From: an uncultured Latescibacterota bacterium
Lineage (GTDB): Bacteria; Latescibacterota; UBA2968
Length of the DNA stretch: 64,000 bases
NCBI GenBank assembly: GCA_951812755.1
Contig: OX638329.1
Span: forward strand, 4,286,522-4,350,521
Direction of reading: 5' to 3'
Part shown: positions 37,599 through 48,754 of the stretch, piece after piece
Layout of the letters: every line of letters begins with the position of its first letter
Position numbering within the stretch: the first letter of the stretch is position 1
Made by a program: the position numbers and the translations under genes
Notes under the pieces: model-generated
What the model saw: the letters and a program-made list of their open reading frames with translations, nothing else
Databases searched by the model: none
What the model was told of the DNA's origin: nothing

Positions 37599-39068
37599 AT
37601 GCAAGAGAAACCGAATATTCTGCTCATTCTTACAGATCAACAGCGCTGGGATCTGCTGGGTTGTTATGGTGCCTCCCAGTGCAGAACACCACATATTGAC
37701 AACCTGGCAAGCCGAGGTGTGCGTTTCAACAATGCTTTCCCGCTTATCATCCCATGTGCGCCCGGTCGAGCCGCGCTATTTACTGGTCGGTACGGTCACA
37801 TTACCGGGGTTGAAACCAACGGCGGCCAGTTGGATCAGTCGCTTCCCAATTTCGCGACAGAGCTACCTCGGGCAGGATACAACCTGGGGTATGCGGGAAA
37901 GTGGCATGTGGATCACCAGAAGAACCCGAGTGATTGGGGATTTCGCTGTAAACGAGATTTCCCCAAATATGGCTATCCCGCATCCAATATCAATATGCCA
38001 GGTATCAAAAGCGGTGCGCAGAAGGATTCTCAGATTGCGAGAAATTACCTGGACTATTTGAACGAGAAGAATCTGGAACCTCCAGAGCTTCTGAAAGCGT
38101 TCTATGCTCAGGGAAATCCAGGGCAGCGGAACCGGGAATTGCACGGCCTCCATGCCGGAACTATTGAGCACAATTTCGAAGCCATGGTTGCCTCGGAAAC
38201 GGTTGAGCTTATGCAGGCGTATGCGCAGGAAGAAGATCCCTTTTTTATCTGGACCAATTTCTGGGGGCCGCACAGTCCGTGTATCGTGCCGGAACCGTAT
38301 TACTCGATGTACGACCCGAAATCAATTCCGGAGGACCCGAGTTTCTGCGATACGCTGGAAAATCGTCCCTATGTTCAGACTCTGGTGTCTCGTTATTGGG
38401 GGATCGATCCCAACAACTGGGACGAATGGGCGGAGATTACGGCGCGCTACTGGGGATATATGACTATGATCGATGATCTGGTGGGGCGTATGCTTTCCGA
38501 GTTGGAAACGCTCGGCCTGGCGGAAAACACACTTGTTGTATTTTCCACCGATCACGGAGACAATATGGGGGCACACAAGCTATTTGAAAAAGGGCCTTTT
38601 TTTGACGAGGAGAGTTTTCGCCTGCCTCTGATCGCAGCGCATCCCGAATGCCGGCAGCCAGGTCGAGAGAACGACGAATTTGTCTATTTGCAAGACCTGT
38701 TTCCGAGTTTTTTGGAAGTCGCAGGTCTGCAACCCGATATTGTACCCGATACGCAGAGCATTCTTTCGCTGTTGAAGGGAGAGGATGAACCGACGGGTCG
38801 CGACAGCGTGTATTGTCAGTTCAACGGTCAGATTCAGGAGCACAAGTCTCGTATGGTGCGCACCAGGACGCACAAGTTTGTGTTTAATCAATCGGATATT
38901 GGAGAGCTTTATGATCTCGAAAACGATCCGCACGAATTGCACAACCTCTACGGTATCGAGACACACAAGGCGTTGCAGGAATCGCTGATGCAATATATGC
39001 AAGATCACATGGAACGCGTGAAGGACCCGATGCTCGGTGAGTTCAGGCGGGTGCGATATATTTACTGA
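37599..39068 (+). CDS. Sulfatase (formylglycine type)
   Basis: A 489-residue sulfatase. LTDQQ (11-15) gives metal ligands; C53-A-P-G-R57 with AALFTGR is the modification signature; AGKWHVD and FSTDHGDNMGAHKLFEKG are the conserved active-site segments. The C-terminus EFRRVRYIY is typical of the bacterial choline-sulfatase-like branch. No signal peptide is visible. It lies 26 bases after the PhyH gene and 20 bases before another sulfatase, so they probably form one transcript. Confidence 0.92.
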   Translation: MQEKPNILLILTDQQRWDLLGCYGASQCRTPHIDNLASRGVRFNNAFPLIIPCAPGRAALFTGRYGHITGVETNGGQLDQSLPNFATELPRAGYNLGYAGKWHVDHQKNPSDWGFRCKRDFPKYGYPASNINMPGIKSGAQKDSQIARNYLDYLNEKNLEPPELLKAFYAQGNPGQRNRELHGLHAGTIEHNFEAMVASETVELMQAYAQEEDPFFIWTNFWGPHSPCIVPEPYYSMYDPKSIPEDPSFCDTLENRPYVQTLVSRYWGIDPNNWDEWAEITARYWGYMTMIDDLVGRMLSELETLGLAENTLVVFSTDHGDNMGAHKLFEKGPFFDEESFRLPLIAAHPECRQPGRENDEFVYLQDLFPSFLEVAGLQPDIVPDTQSILSLLKGEDEPTGRDSVYCQFNGQIQEHKSRMVRTRTHKFVFNQSDIGELYDLENDPHELHNLYGIETHKALQESLMQYMQDHMERVKDPMLGEFRRVRYIY

Positions 39069-39088
39069 TTGCTCGATGGAGGGTGGTT

Positions 39089-40498
39089 ATGAATGTAGTA
39101 ATTTTAATGACCGATCAGCAAGCGCATTCCTTTCTCGGGTGTGCGGATTATCCGGGGTTGCAGACACCAGCGTATGATCGTTTGGCTCAGGAGGGCATTC
39201 GATTTACGCAGGCAACGTGTGCTGTATCGCCGTGTTTGCCGAGTCGCCACTCGATGTTGCACGGGCGATATGCATTTCAGTCAGGGATTTATTCCAATCG
39301 GCATTTACTGGATCCCGCACAAATCCCCGAGTGGACAATGGGAAAGGCGTTTGGGCAGGCGGGTTTTGTAACGGGTGCCTTTGGCAAGATGCATACAATA
39401 CCGTATCAGGCGACTATTGAACGCAACAACTATTACGGATTTGATCATCGGGCAGGGCCGTTTCACGAGACGGGCGAGCGCATGGACAGCCACTTTGTGG
39501 CGGAACATCGGGATTGGGTAGAGACGGGGAAGGGCGAACGGGAAGCGCGTGGGATTAGTCAGGGCGGAGACAATTGTGCGGCGGCATTTAAGGGTTTTAC
39601 GACCAGCTTGAGGTTAGAGCAAACGCGCGACTGGTGGGTTGGCGGACAGGCTGCTGCCTTTGTGGAAGAGAACAAGGACAATCCGTTTTTCATGATTTGC
39701 AGTTTGTCAGGGCCTCATGCACCTCATGTAACGCCGGCTAATTTGGCAGATTTATATAATCCTGCTGACGTTGCGTTACCACCTGAACCGCCGGATAATT
39801 TACCCGATCGGGATGCTTATCCCAATTTTGTCGGATTAGAGCGAGAAGAACTGCGAGATGCGATTGCAAATTACATGGCTTTTGTCACGGCCTGCGATCG
39901 GTGCCATCAGCAAGTGATAGACGCCCTGGATCGCAATGGATTGTACGATGACACCCTGATCATTTTTCTTTCTGACCACGGTGAACTGCTGGGATCGCGA
40001 GGGGTAACCGCATTTTCGAAATACAATCTCTACGAACAGGCCATTCGCATTCCATTCATTGTGAAACCGCCAAAGGGATTTCAAAAGGGGTTAATGAACG
40101 ATTCACTTGTGAATCTGTTGGACGTACTACCTACAGCATTCGATTTTGCGGGGATGGATATTCCCGTGCATTTACCCGGTATGAGTTTGAAGTCGCTGGT
40201 TGAAGGTCGTGAATTTGATCGTGAGGTGGCGATTACGGAGTTACAGCATCAGCGAGATTTGAATCTGAGCATCCGCACGCAGGAGTGGAAATATATACAT
40301 GGACCTTATGGACCAGAGCTTTATCATATTGCTGAAGACCCGTATGAGTTTGTGAACTTGGCAAATGACCCGGCACATGCACCGCGAATTGCAGAACTAC
40401 AAGCAGGCGCAATCGCCGAGTATCGGCGGGCGTTTGAGCGCGGATCAAAACAGTGGATAGACTATCCGACACAACAGTGGAGTGCGATGACGCTTTAA
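39089..40498 (+). CDS. Sulfatase (formylglycine type)
   Basis: A 469-residue sulfatase. The ATG at 39089 with GGAGGG upstream is preferred over a GTG two codons earlier. MTDQQ (7-11) is the metal site; C49-L-P-S-R53 is the canonical signature; GAFGKMHT and FLSDHGELLGSRG are the active-site segments. Its sequence differs clearly from the preceding sulfatase, so it probably removes sulfate from a different position. Cytoplasmic by lack of a signal peptide. Confidence 0.92.
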   Translation: MNVVILMTDQQAHSFLGCADYPGLQTPAYDRLAQEGIRFTQATCAVSPCLPSRHSMLHGRYAFQSGIYSNRHLLDPAQIPEWTMGKAFGQAGFVTGAFGKMHTIPYQATIERNNYYGFDHRAGPFHETGERMDSHFVAEHRDWVETGKGEREARGISQGGDNCAAAFKGFTTSLRLEQTRDWWVGGQAAAFVEENKDNPFFMICSLSGPHAPHVTPANLADLYNPADVALPPEPPDNLPDRDAYPNFVGLEREELRDAIANYMAFVTACDRCHQQVIDALDRNGLYDDTLIIFLSDHGELLGSRGVTAFSKYNLYEQAIRIPFIVKPPKGFQKGLMNDSLVNLLDVLPTAFDFAGMDIPVHLPGMSLKSLVEGREFDREVAITELQHQRDLNLSIRTQEWKYIHGPYGPELYHIAEDPYEFVNLANDPAHAPRIAELQAGAIAEYRRAFERGSKQWIDYPTQQWSAMTL

Positions 40499-40582
40499 GT
40501 AGTGTTTCAACAAGAGGATGGGGTGGGGTCAAATACAAAACAGTGTGGGTTTCCTGAACATTCAAAACAGGGGATCTGAGCC

Positions 40583-41827
40583 TTGGCAGATATAATAAAA
40601 ATTGGCACAGCACAACGAGACATCACACCATCTACAGGATCGGCTATGGGTGCTTTTCCTGTAGGCCGCTCGCCCATGCAACCCCGCATTGCAGAAGGCA
40701 TCCACGACCCATTATACGTCCAGGCGCTGGCACTATCTGACGATACGACCACTATCGTCATTTGCTCGGCAGATCTCCTGAGCTTTCAGTGGATCGACGT
40801 CGATGCCATGCGCAATGCTTTTGCCGCACAATCCGATCTGCCACCCGAAAACTTGATCCTGTGTAGCACCCACAATCACAGTGGTCCAGAATGCATCTAT
40901 TACTTTGGCGGGAGCCACGAAGATGATGCGATTGTTCACATAAGAGAGCAGGTTGTCGATGCTGCTATCGACTCTATGACCAATCTCAAACCCGCCACAA
41001 TCTCAACGGGCGCTGTCAACACCGACCTCGCCTACAACAGACGCCAGATATTGCCCGACGGCAGCTTTAAATCGTTTAACCTCAATCCCAAAAAACTATC
41101 CAACGGCCCAGTTGACCCTGCAGTCACTGTCCTGCGATTCGACACACCCAATGGCCAACCCATCGCGACCGCAATCCACTTTGCAGCTCACCCCGTCATC
41201 ATGATGACCGCGAATCGTCTCTTCACCTCCGAATATCCCGGCGCAACCCGTCACCATTTTGAAGCAGGCACATCTGTACCTTTCTCAATATTTCTACAAG
41301 GGGCCTGTGGCAACATACTTCCGATTCAGGAACCCAGAGACAATTATGATACGGTCGAAGAAATGGGCAAAGCGCTCGCCAGAGAAGCCATCGTTGCCTG
41401 GACACAAGCAACACCAGAAACAAATCTTTCACTTAAAGTAGAGCGCTGGCAGGACACACTTCCCAACCGATACACAAATGAAAAAACCATCCGAATCGAA
41501 ATCCCCGCCATCCGCATAAGCGACGACCTATCACTCGTCTTCTGGCAGGGTGAACCCTTCATCGAGCTATCTCTATCCACCCAATCGTCATCCCCCTTTG
41601 CACGCACAGTTGTCATAGGTTATTCCCAGGGGTCATGTGGCTATGTGCCAAATCGCCGCGCGTATAACTTCGGTGGCTACGGCGTTACCCCCTACCCAAG
41701 CGACCCACTCGAATACAATCGCGCCTGCGTTGTTCCCGGCACAGGTGAACGCTGGATTGACGAAACGCAAACCTTACTCACAAAACTGCACGATAATTCA
41801 TCCCACAAGGAACGCTCCAATGCCTGA
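40583..41827 (+). CDS. Neutral ceramidase-like hydrolase
   Basis: A 414-residue protein with a TTG start at 40583 (GGGG upstream); the next Met is 21 codons in and would remove the conserved KIGTAQRDITP. LILCSTHNHSGPE holds the zinc His pair typical of the neutral/alkaline ceramidase N-terminal domain (PF04734), and IHFAAHPVIM, ASGC-like QGACGNILP and VIGYSQGSCGYVPNRRAYNFGG-type strands match the family. It is shorter than full ceramidases and lacks their C-terminal domain, as do many bacterial relatives that act on unknown amides. It overlaps the next gene by 8 bases. Confidence 0.78.
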   Translation: MADIIKIGTAQRDITPSTGSAMGAFPVGRSPMQPRIAEGIHDPLYVQALALSDDTTTIVICSADLLSFQWIDVDAMRNAFAAQSDLPPENLILCSTHNHSGPECIYYFGGSHEDDAIVHIREQVVDAAIDSMTNLKPATISTGAVNTDLAYNRRQILPDGSFKSFNLNPKKLSNGPVDPAVTVLRFDTPNGQPIATAIHFAAHPVIMMTANRLFTSEYPGATRHHFEAGTSVPFSIFLQGACGNILPIQEPRDNYDTVEEMGKALAREAIVAWTQATPETNLSLKVERWQDTLPNRYTNEKTIRIEIPAIRISDDLSLVFWQGEPFIELSLSTQSSSPFARTVVIGYSQGSCGYVPNRRAYNFGGYGVTPYPSDPLEYNRACVVPGTGERWIDETQTLLTKLHDNSSHKERSNA

Positions 41828-43094
41828 ACTCGCAATCAACGGTGGTTCAAAAACGGTTAATAGAGACCTGCGCCAACCCTGGCCGGTTCACGATGAACGC
41901 GAAGAAAAAGCCGTTGTCGGCGTCCTTCGCAGCCACAAATGGGGGCGCAGTGGCTTTGACTATTACAACCATGGCGACAGCAAACTCTACGCATTTGAAC
42001 AGGCCTTTGCAGAATTTCACGACAGCAAATACGCCCTTGCCGTCTCCACAGGCACCACAGCACTCGAAACCTGCTTGCGCGCACTCGACGTCGAAGCTGG
42101 CTGTGAAGTCATTGTCCCTGCGTCAACTTATATCGCGTCTGCTTCCTGCGTCATGATTTGCAATGGCATTCCCATCTTTGCCGACATCGACCCGCGCAAC
42201 TACACCATCGATCCCAAAAGCGTAGAAGCCCTCATCACGCCGCGCACCCGGGCAGTGGTTGCCGTAGATATGGGCGGCATGCCCTGCGATGCAGATGCTT
42301 TAGGCGACATCTGCCGCAAACACAACATCGGCCTGGTCAGTGACTGTTCTCATGCGCACGGCGGGCAATGGAGAGGCAAAGGCGTGGGATCTCACGCCGA
42401 CCTTGCCGGTTTCTCCTGCATGCCCGGTAAGGTACTCGCCATAGGCGAAGGCGGCGTGGTGATGACCAAAGACGAAAGCCTGTACGAAAAAGCCTTTCGG
42501 TATCATCACGCAGGCCGAGACAGAGGCGAAGAAAGCCTGAACTTCACCTGGCCTGCCACAACCTTAAGACTGGGCGAATTTGAAGCGGCCATCGGCCTGA
42601 TCGCACTCACCCGCCTCGAAGAACAAGCAGAAATCCGGTGGGAAAATCTCAAGTATCTCCACAAAGGAATGGAATCTATTCCCGGACTCACTGGTCTCGA
42701 CATTGACGAGCGCGTCACCCGCTGGAACCCCTATCGCTGGCACTTCAAATTTATCGCCGAAGAATTTGAAGGCATCCACCGCGACCAATTCCGCAAAGCG
42801 CTCCAGGCAGAAGGCGTGCCCTGTGGCATTGGCCCGACAAAGCCCCTCTATCAATTTAGCATGTTTGCCAGCGGCAAATGGGGCGAAACAGGCTGTCCAA
42901 TCCGCTGCCCGTTGTACCAGGCTGATCCCATCGACTACACCAAAGTCCATTGTCCCGAAGCCGAGCGCATTCACGAAACCGAAGCCCTTGATCTCACGCA
43001 CCGCATTCTTCTCGGACCGCGCGAAAACATGGACCTCATTCTCGAAGCGTTCCAAAAATTGCGGGATAATATTGATGAATTGAAGACGGACTGA
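41820..43094 (+). CDS. DegT/DnrJ/EryC1/StrS family PLP enzyme
   Basis: A 424-residue aminotransferase-type protein; the ATG at 41820 overlaps the ceramidase-like gene by 8 bases with AAGGA upstream. K204 in FSCMPGKVLAIGEGG is the PLP lysine, D175 in LVSDCSHAHGG binds the cofactor ring, and AVSTGTTALE is the phosphate-binding loop. Family members transaminate or dehydrate keto-sugars. In this setting it may act on an amino sugar or catabolic intermediate rather than build one, because no nucleotide-sugar genes are nearby. Confidence 0.9.
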   Translation: MPELAINGGSKTVNRDLRQPWPVHDEREEKAVVGVLRSHKWGRSGFDYYNHGDSKLYAFEQAFAEFHDSKYALAVSTGTTALETCLRALDVEAGCEVIVPASTYIASASCVMICNGIPIFADIDPRNYTIDPKSVEALITPRTRAVVAVDMGGMPCDADALGDICRKHNIGLVSDCSHAHGGQWRGKGVGSHADLAGFSCMPGKVLAIGEGGVVMTKDESLYEKAFRYHHAGRDRGEESLNFTWPATTLRLGEFEAAIGLIALTRLEEQAEIRWENLKYLHKGMESIPGLTGLDIDERVTRWNPYRWHFKFIAEEFEGIHRDQFRKALQAEGVPCGIGPTKPLYQFSMFASGKWGETGCPIRCPLYQADPIDYTKVHCPEAERIHETEALDLTHRILLGPRENMDLILEAFQKLRDNIDELKTD

Positions 43095-43109
43095 TGTCTA
43101 TTTTGAGAA

Positions 43110-43267
43110 TTAGGAGCTGACGTTACGCATCTGCACAATAGAATGGTCTATCATTTTGAGCGGAGTCGAAAAATCTACTACCAACGCAGGTGGAACAGAT
43201 GCTTCGGCTCCGTTCCACTCTGCTCAGCATGACACAAACCCCAGACCTGCGTAACATCAGTTAGGAG
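43110..43267. mobile_element. MITE-like element, copy 2, with 7-bp target duplication
   Basis: The element spans 43117-43260 (144 bp). The ends are CTGACGTTACGCATCTGC and CTGCGTAACATCAG, inverted repeats matching copy 1. The identical 7-mer TTAGGAG flanks it at 43110-43116 and 43261-43267. The interior has TTTTGAGCGGAGTCGAAAAA and GATGCTTCGGCTCCGTTCCA, shared with the other copies. No coding frame. The right-hand duplicate provides the SD AGGAG for the gene at 43277. Confidence 0.87.
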
Positions 43268-43276
43268 ATTAAAACA

Positions 43277-46090
43277 ATGAAAAAGAAACCATGTTCGTTT
43301 CTCTGGTTGATATTCGTTTTAGTCATTCTCCTACCGGGTCGTCTCGCGGCTTCGATCGAATACGACGCAGCGATCCCGCAGTTGGTATTCGCGGCGCAAG
43401 AACTAAACGATGCATTAAAAGAGGCGGAGCGGGAAAATCTGCAGGTTTCGTTAATCATTAAGCCGGATGAGGCGTTACCCGAAGCGTTTCAAATTCGGTC
43501 TATTGAACCAAACGGGATAGAGGTTATCGGTACGGATGCAACCGGCGCAATGTATGGCGGTCTCGAAGTAGCCGACCTTTTGCGCCTCGGTCTTCCTATT
43601 GAGAATCAGGAACGCGCCCCCTTTGTGAAAAAGCGCGGGATCAAATTTAATATTCCGCTGGATGCGCGCACCCCGTCCTACGATGATACGGGCGATTCGG
43701 CACAGAACAATATTGAAACGGTCTGGGACTTTGAATTCTGGCAAGCCTACCTCGATGACCTGGCGCGCTATCGCTACAATGTGCTGAGCCTGTGGACGAC
43801 CCATCCCTTTCCTTCTATTATCAAGCTGAAGGACTATCCCGAAGTAGCGTTGGACGACGTCTATCGCATCGGCGTGGATATTTATCCGCAAAATAAAAAT
43901 AAGTGGCAGGACGTAGATTTTGACAAACCGGGCACCCTGAAGCTGGTAAAAAAGATCTCCATCGAAGAGAAAATCGCACATTGGCAACAGGTATTCCAAT
44001 ACGCGGAGAATCGCGGGATTGAAATTTATCTGTTTCACTGGAACGTCTTCACTTTTGGCGCCACCGGAAAACACGGCATAACGCAGGACCAGACCAACCC
44101 CATCACTGTCGATTATATGCGAAAGAGTGTGCGCCAGGCATTGCTGACCTACCCGCAGATTGCGGGGATTGGCGTCACGGCTGGCGAAAACGCGGACAAT
44201 GTCATTAAAGGCGCGCTTTCGATTGAAAACTTTATCTTCAATACCTACGGTCAAGGCATTATGGATGCGCAGAAGCAGCAACCCGACCGCAAGATCCGCT
44301 TTATTTTTCGCAGACACGTAACAGACCATCACTACGTTACAGATGCCTTTAAAAATTATACGGGTGGCCCCCTGGAAACCAGTGTAAAATATGCGGTCGC
44401 GCATATCTATTCAATGAGAAGGCCGCAGGAGTGGGAAAGACGTATCGTAAATGATGGATGGCTGGATAATTTCAAAGTCTGGCTCAACCTGCGAAATGAC
44501 GACATTTTCATGCATCGCTGGGGCAGTCCGAATTTTGTGCGCGAGTTTATTAAAGAGATGCCACACGATCATTCACCCGGCTTTTATATGGGGTCGGATG
44601 GCTATGTCTGGGGCCGCGAATTTATCGCCAGGAATCCGGAGATGGCCGGGCGGTTGGAGATTGATAAGCACTGGTATCGATTCCGACTATGGGGACAGCT
44701 GTCTTATAATAACGAACTTGGTCGAGACTATTGGGAAACTGTCCTGAAACACCGCTTCCCCGATGTAGATGCCAGACTACTTTACGATACCTGGGAGTCA
44801 ACTTCCGAGATTATCCCCCAACTCAACAGATCCGTCTGGTCTGGCACCGATGGCAACTTTGCGCCGGAAGGGTGTATGCAGCGCCAGGGTTTTCTGACCG
44901 TGGATGATTACCATTTTGATCGGGACCCGATGCGTGGATCGGGCATTCACTCCGTAACAGAGTGGACAAAGGCTTTTCTTGCCGAAAAAAAACTGAAGGG
45001 CATCACACCGCTACAGGTGGCGGATAACCTGGATGAATATGCGGCGACTGCACTAAAAGCGCTTCCGGCATTGCGGGCACAGATGGGCGATAATGTAGAG
45101 TTGCAGGAAACCCTGAACGATATTGAAAGCATGGCCTACCTCGGCCGTTATTATGCCGACAAAATGCGCGGTGCAGCCAAACTGGCGGTATTTCGCGAGA
45201 ATCGCCAGCAGAAGCAGTATAATGATGAAGCCGTGGCCCATTTTAAGGATGCGGTGGATGAGTGGAAGACGTATGCCTCAATTCTTACCCCCCAATACAA
45301 AACGCAATTGATGGCCCGGACCCACTTTATGGATTGGAACCGTACTTTGAAGGAAGTGGAAAAGGAAGTCATCACCGTGCAGCGTGAAGGAGACTTCCCG
45401 AAAGTGCGTTTCACCAACCTGAAGGATGGCGCGCGTTTTCCAGTGGGAACCGATCTCCGGGTGGAGGTGAACGCGACTGATGGAGATGGTATTCGGGAGG
45501 TGAAGCTTTATCTCAACGGCCTGATTCTCACTGCAACCAAACCGCAGGTTTGGAGCGGTTCAAGCGATGAGCTTCTGAAAGCACTGAAGCCTGGGATATA
45601 TCATCTGGAGGCTGTAGCAGAGGACAAAACCGGTATGTTCAGTCAGCGTGAAATTCAGATTGCCGTGGGCGATGTTTCGGAAAACAGCGCGGCAGACTGG
45701 CGGGATGAGATTCATCAAGTGATACTGAATGAAGGTGAAAAATTTATGATCGGGGATGTCCGCGTATTCCCCCGCCTGGAATGCTACTTGAGGATGCATG
45801 ATAATGGAAAGCTGGTGCTTCGTCGAGGTGCTCCTAACAGAAGTGGAGACGCAATTTGGCGATCTCGATCAAAGGACCCAGACGGCGGCCTTCATTATGC
45901 TGCTTTCGAAAAGGGACAACTGGTGACCTATCGCGGCACGCCCGACCATCCGGAAGTAGCACTCTGGAAATCCAGAGAGGTGTCCGACCCGGGTACTTAT
46001 AAACTCGGAATCACTGTATCCAAAAAATTGGCCGTATTTCGCGAGGTCGAAGGGGAAAAAAGAAAAATTATCTGGAGGAGCAACAACTAA
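43277..46090 (+). CDS. Large secreted glycoside-hydrolase-like protein with Ig-like and lectin-like domains
   Basis: A 937-residue exported protein: signal peptide [20 protein letters not shown] to about residue 24. Residues 30-115 resemble the N-terminal GH20b/GH67N domain ([20 protein letters not shown]). About 120-640 is a barrel of GH67/GH20-like type ([28 protein letters not shown] with Glu candidates). An Ig-like domain (about 705-800, [20 protein letters not shown]) and a C-terminal bulb-lectin-like segment with repeated GDAIWRS and VALWKS follow. It probably cleaves an extracellular glycan; the bond is unknown. The SD is supplied by the MITE target duplication. Confidence 0.65.
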   Translation: MKKKPCSFLWLIFVLVILLPGRLAASIEYDAAIPQLVFAAQELNDALKEAERENLQVSLIIKPDEALPEAFQIRSIEPNGIEVIGTDATGAMYGGLEVADLLRLGLPIENQERAPFVKKRGIKFNIPLDARTPSYDDTGDSAQNNIETVWDFEFWQAYLDDLARYRYNVLSLWTTHPFPSIIKLKDYPEVALDDVYRIGVDIYPQNKNKWQDVDFDKPGTLKLVKKISIEEKIAHWQQVFQYAENRGIEIYLFHWNVFTFGATGKHGITQDQTNPITVDYMRKSVRQALLTYPQIAGIGVTAGENADNVIKGALSIENFIFNTYGQGIMDAQKQQPDRKIRFIFRRHVTDHHYVTDAFKNYTGGPLETSVKYAVAHIYSMRRPQEWERRIVNDGWLDNFKVWLNLRNDDIFMHRWGSPNFVREFIKEMPHDHSPGFYMGSDGYVWGREFIARNPEMAGRLEIDKHWYRFRLWGQLSYNNELGRDYWETVLKHRFPDVDARLLYDTWESTSEIIPQLNRSVWSGTDGNFAPEGCMQRQGFLTVDDYHFDRDPMRGSGIHSVTEWTKAFLAEKKLKGITPLQVADNLDEYAATALKALPALRAQMGDNVELQETLNDIESMAYLGRYYADKMRGAAKLAVFRENRQQKQYNDEAVAHFKDAVDEWKTYASILTPQYKTQLMARTHFMDWNRTLKEVEKEVITVQREGDFPKVRFTNLKDGARFPVGTDLRVEVNATDGDGIREVKLYLNGLILTATKPQVWSGSSDELLKALKPGIYHLEAVAEDKTGMFSQREIQIAVGDVSENSAADWRDEIHQVILNEGEKFMIGDVRVFPRLECYLRMHDNGKLVLRRGAPNRSGDAIWRSRSKDPDGGLHYAAFEKGQLVTYRGTPDHPEVALWKSREVSDPGTYKLGITVSKKLAVFREVEGEKRKIIWRSNN

Positions 46091-46109
46091 TGCCCAACAG
46101 GAGGAATAT

Positions 46110-47717
46110 ATGATTCTTTTTATAAAACTCATCCTATGGATTGCGATTGTGATTGGAACCTTCGCCGTTCGCAGTCAGGCAGCACAGGCCAAATCCAACA
46201 CACAATCGGGGTCTAACGCACAATCCAGACCCAACATTGTCATGTTTTATATAGACGACTGGGCCTGGAACGGATCACCGGTTGCCATGGATGACACCAT
46301 GGAGAATTCCCTCATGCCGGTCTTGCAAATGCCGAACATCCAAAAGCTGGCAAATACGGGAATGAAATTTGGCAATGCCTACGGAGCGCCGCAATGTGCA
46401 CCTGCTCGTGTGTGCGTACAGACGGGACAGTCTGCGCCACACAGTGGTTTCACGGTGTATCTGGGGTCAAGAGAGCCCTACTACGACACGAAAAGGGAAT
46501 ATCAGAGTTTTCCACTGGTTCCGAACGTATCTGACCGAGAACTCGACGAAGACGCAGTCACCATTCCCAAGGCTCTCAAGCCACTGGGTTATGTCAGCGC
46601 CCACATTGGCAAATGGCACATGAGAGGCGATCCTGCAAAGGCGGGCTACGTATTACACGATGGTGCTACCGATAATAATCCTGGCAATACGCTAAAGTAC
46701 GGACTGGAGAGGGGCGAGCGGACGCCCAGGCGACTACCCAAAGATATGGCCGATCCCAAGTTGATGTTCAGCATTACCGAAAAGGCAATTGGCTTCATGG
46801 AAGAACAGGTCGAAAAAAGCAATCCTTTTTATCTCCAGATCTCTCATTATGCCATGCATGCGGGTTATGAATGCCTGGATAAAACGCGCGAAAAGTACGT
46901 GAACCACCCACTGGTGCAGGAGTGGTACAAGAAAAACAACAAACATCCCGACACAGTCAACCGGGGGGATGATCCCGCAATCTGGTTAGGAATGGGTGAG
47001 GACCTGGATGGTCGAATCGGCGCGGTGCTCGACAAGCTCAGGGAACTGGGAATTGAGGATAACACCTATGTCATCGTCGTGGGTGACAACGGCTACCGAC
47101 ACGAAGAAGTCGAAATTATACCCGACTACAAACAACCGTTACACGCGACAAAGTGGTGGTTGTGGGATGGAGGTATCCGGGTGCCTATGATTGTCAAAGG
47201 TCCCGGGATCAAACCCGGTTCAGCTTTTACCGGCAATGTGATCAACTATGACTTCTTACCCACCTTCGTTGACTGGGCTGGGGGCGACTCGAAAAAATTG
47301 CAGAATATCGACGGTGTCAGCCTCGCGGATTACATGGCAGGAAAAGAACCGGACGATGCCTTTCTGAATCGCTATCTCTATTTTCATTATCCTCATTATC
47401 GGAACTCCGTGCCGCATTCGGTCATTATTTCTGGTTCGTCCAAGGTGATCCATTTTTATGAACGGCCAGATATCCCGATGTTGTTCGACCTTTCTGGCGA
47501 CATTGGCGAAGTTACCAATATTGCAAAGCAGAATCCGGAAACACACCAGAAACTCTACGATGAGATGATGCGCTATCTCGAACTGGTCGAGGCGCGATTC
47601 CCGAAGGTAAACCCGGATTATGATCCAGAGATTTACACGAGCGATAGAAAAACCAGAGAGCGTATTCAATGGGGCCCGTTTGAAGGACAGCGCGCTCTGG
47701 ATGACGATGAAATTTAG
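46110..47717 (+). CDS. Secreted sulfatase (formylglycine type)
   Basis: A 535-residue sulfatase with an N-terminal signal or anchor helix ([19 protein letters not shown]). MFYIDDW (45-51) gives the metal Asp pair; C96-A-P-A-R100 is the signature; HIGKWHMRG and [13 protein letters not shown] are active-site motifs. A short [10 protein letters not shown] linker separates anchor and catalytic domain. It is 19 bases after the large glycosidase-like gene, so a secreted glycanase and secreted sulfatase are likely made together. It is the only sulfatase in the window with a clear export signal. Confidence 0.9.
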   Translation: MILFIKLILWIAIVIGTFAVRSQAAQAKSNTQSGSNAQSRPNIVMFYIDDWAWNGSPVAMDDTMENSLMPVLQMPNIQKLANTGMKFGNAYGAPQCAPARVCVQTGQSAPHSGFTVYLGSREPYYDTKREYQSFPLVPNVSDRELDEDAVTIPKALKPLGYVSAHIGKWHMRGDPAKAGYVLHDGATDNNPGNTLKYGLERGERTPRRLPKDMADPKLMFSITEKAIGFMEEQVEKSNPFYLQISHYAMHAGYECLDKTREKYVNHPLVQEWYKKNNKHPDTVNRGDDPAIWLGMGEDLDGRIGAVLDKLRELGIEDNTYVIVVGDNGYRHEEVEIIPDYKQPLHATKWWLWDGGIRVPMIVKGPGIKPGSAFTGNVINYDFLPTFVDWAGGDSKKLQNIDGVSLADYMAGKEPDDAFLNRYLYFHYPHYRNSVPHSVIISGSSKVIHFYERPDIPMLFDLSGDIGEVTNIAKQNPETHQKLYDEMMRYLELVEARFPKVNPDYDPEIYTSDRKTRERIQWGPFEGQRALDDDEI

Positions 47718-47742
47718 GCGATATAGCTAAAGGAGATCGAAA

Positions 47743-48720
47743 ATGCTGACCCCACAACAGTATGAATTTTATCAACAAGAGGGCTACCTCTTAGTCCCGG
47801 ACCTGTTCTCGGCCAGCCAATTGTCAGCGACGCTTGAGGCCGTGGAAGAAAACGCTTATGGAAAGTCTTTTCCCGAGTTCATTGCCGAAATAAAGGCCAA
47901 TCCTGACCTTGAGAATGAGTTGAGACTGCCCGGAGCAGGTCTCGGGTTTGGCGGTCCCCGATCGAAGTTCGGTGACATTCCAACAGGGGTAGAGGTCGTT
48001 GACCAGGTCCTGGAACACGATCCTTTTCTGGATGCTCTGGAACAGCTTCTGGATACGCCTGATATACACTATCATCACGGTTACGTCTATGTCCGAAACG
48101 GCAGAATAGATAGACGGACCCCAACGAAGCCAGAAACCGAATTTCACCTGGATTGGGCCAAACCCTTTATTCCACCTCATCCAGATTGGCAGCGGTATGG
48201 CCATATTCAGGCCTGGGTCTTTCTGGACGATATTGATGAAGATTGCGCGCCTGTTCGGTTGGTCCCAAAAGTACACAACAAAATGGGCGATATCTTGCGT
48301 GTGATTGAGGACGACGGCCTGGGCTTTGGCGACATCAGCAAGGTGCCTCACTCCTACCGCTTTGCCGATATTCGCAAAATTCTTCACACGCAGGAGCCCG
48401 TCTCAATCACTGGGAAAGCTGGCAGCGTTCTCTTCTACAGCGGACACACCCCACACGCAGCACAACCATTTGCAGACAAGGACAGACAGCGTGCGGTCAT
48501 TTTCTTTTCCATAGGACGCAGAGACACTATGCCATGGACATCGACTGGAAAAAGGGAAGCTGGAGTGATTCGGCGCTTGAAACCCTTTTTGGGAAAAACG
48601 ACATCAAGGGTTCGAAGTCTCTTCGGCTGGCCAAAACCCGGTGACGAAATTTACACACCCGTCTCCGTTGAACTGATAAAAAACGCGTATCCGGAAATGG
48701 ACATCAGCGACTACCTTTGA
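47743..48720 (+). CDS. PhyH-family Fe(II)/2-oxoglutarate oxygenase
   Basis: A 325-residue oxygenase. H135 and D137 in FHLDWAKPF are two iron ligands; the third His is in YSGHTPHAAQPF, and R of DRQRAVIFFS binds 2-oxoglutarate. LTPQQYEFYQQEGYLLVPDL is the typical N-terminus. It is only distantly similar to the PhyH protein at 36.7 kb. SD AAGGAGAT precedes the ATG. It lies 25 bases after the secreted sulfatase on the same strand. Confidence 0.87.
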   Translation: MLTPQQYEFYQQEGYLLVPDLFSASQLSATLEAVEENAYGKSFPEFIAEIKANPDLENELRLPGAGLGFGGPRSKFGDIPTGVEVVDQVLEHDPFLDALEQLLDTPDIHYHHGYVYVRNGRIDRRTPTKPETEFHLDWAKPFIPPHPDWQRYGHIQAWVFLDDIDEDCAPVRLVPKVHNKMGDILRVIEDDGLGFGDISKVPHSYRFADIRKILHTQEPVSITGKAGSVLFYSGHTPHAAQPFADKDRQRAVIFFSIGRRDTMPWTSTGKREAGVIRRLKPFLGKTTSRVRSLFGWPKPGDEIYTPVSVELIKNAYPEMDISDYL

Positions 48721-48754
48721 AGAACTAAATCTCTAAAAACCTGGACACAATGCA

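Noticed and set aside
43117-43260. Rho-independent terminator reading of the repeat
   Set aside because: Hairpin potential is present, but TIRs plus an exact 7-bp duplication explain the structure better.
43475-44404. 309-codon minus-strand open frame
   Set aside because: Antisense to the signal-peptide-bearing 937-residue protein; no motifs.
36709-48720. PhyH proteins as phytanate degradation
   Set aside because: The PhyH fold is used for many substrates in bacteria and nothing else here belongs to branched-fatty-acid oxidation.
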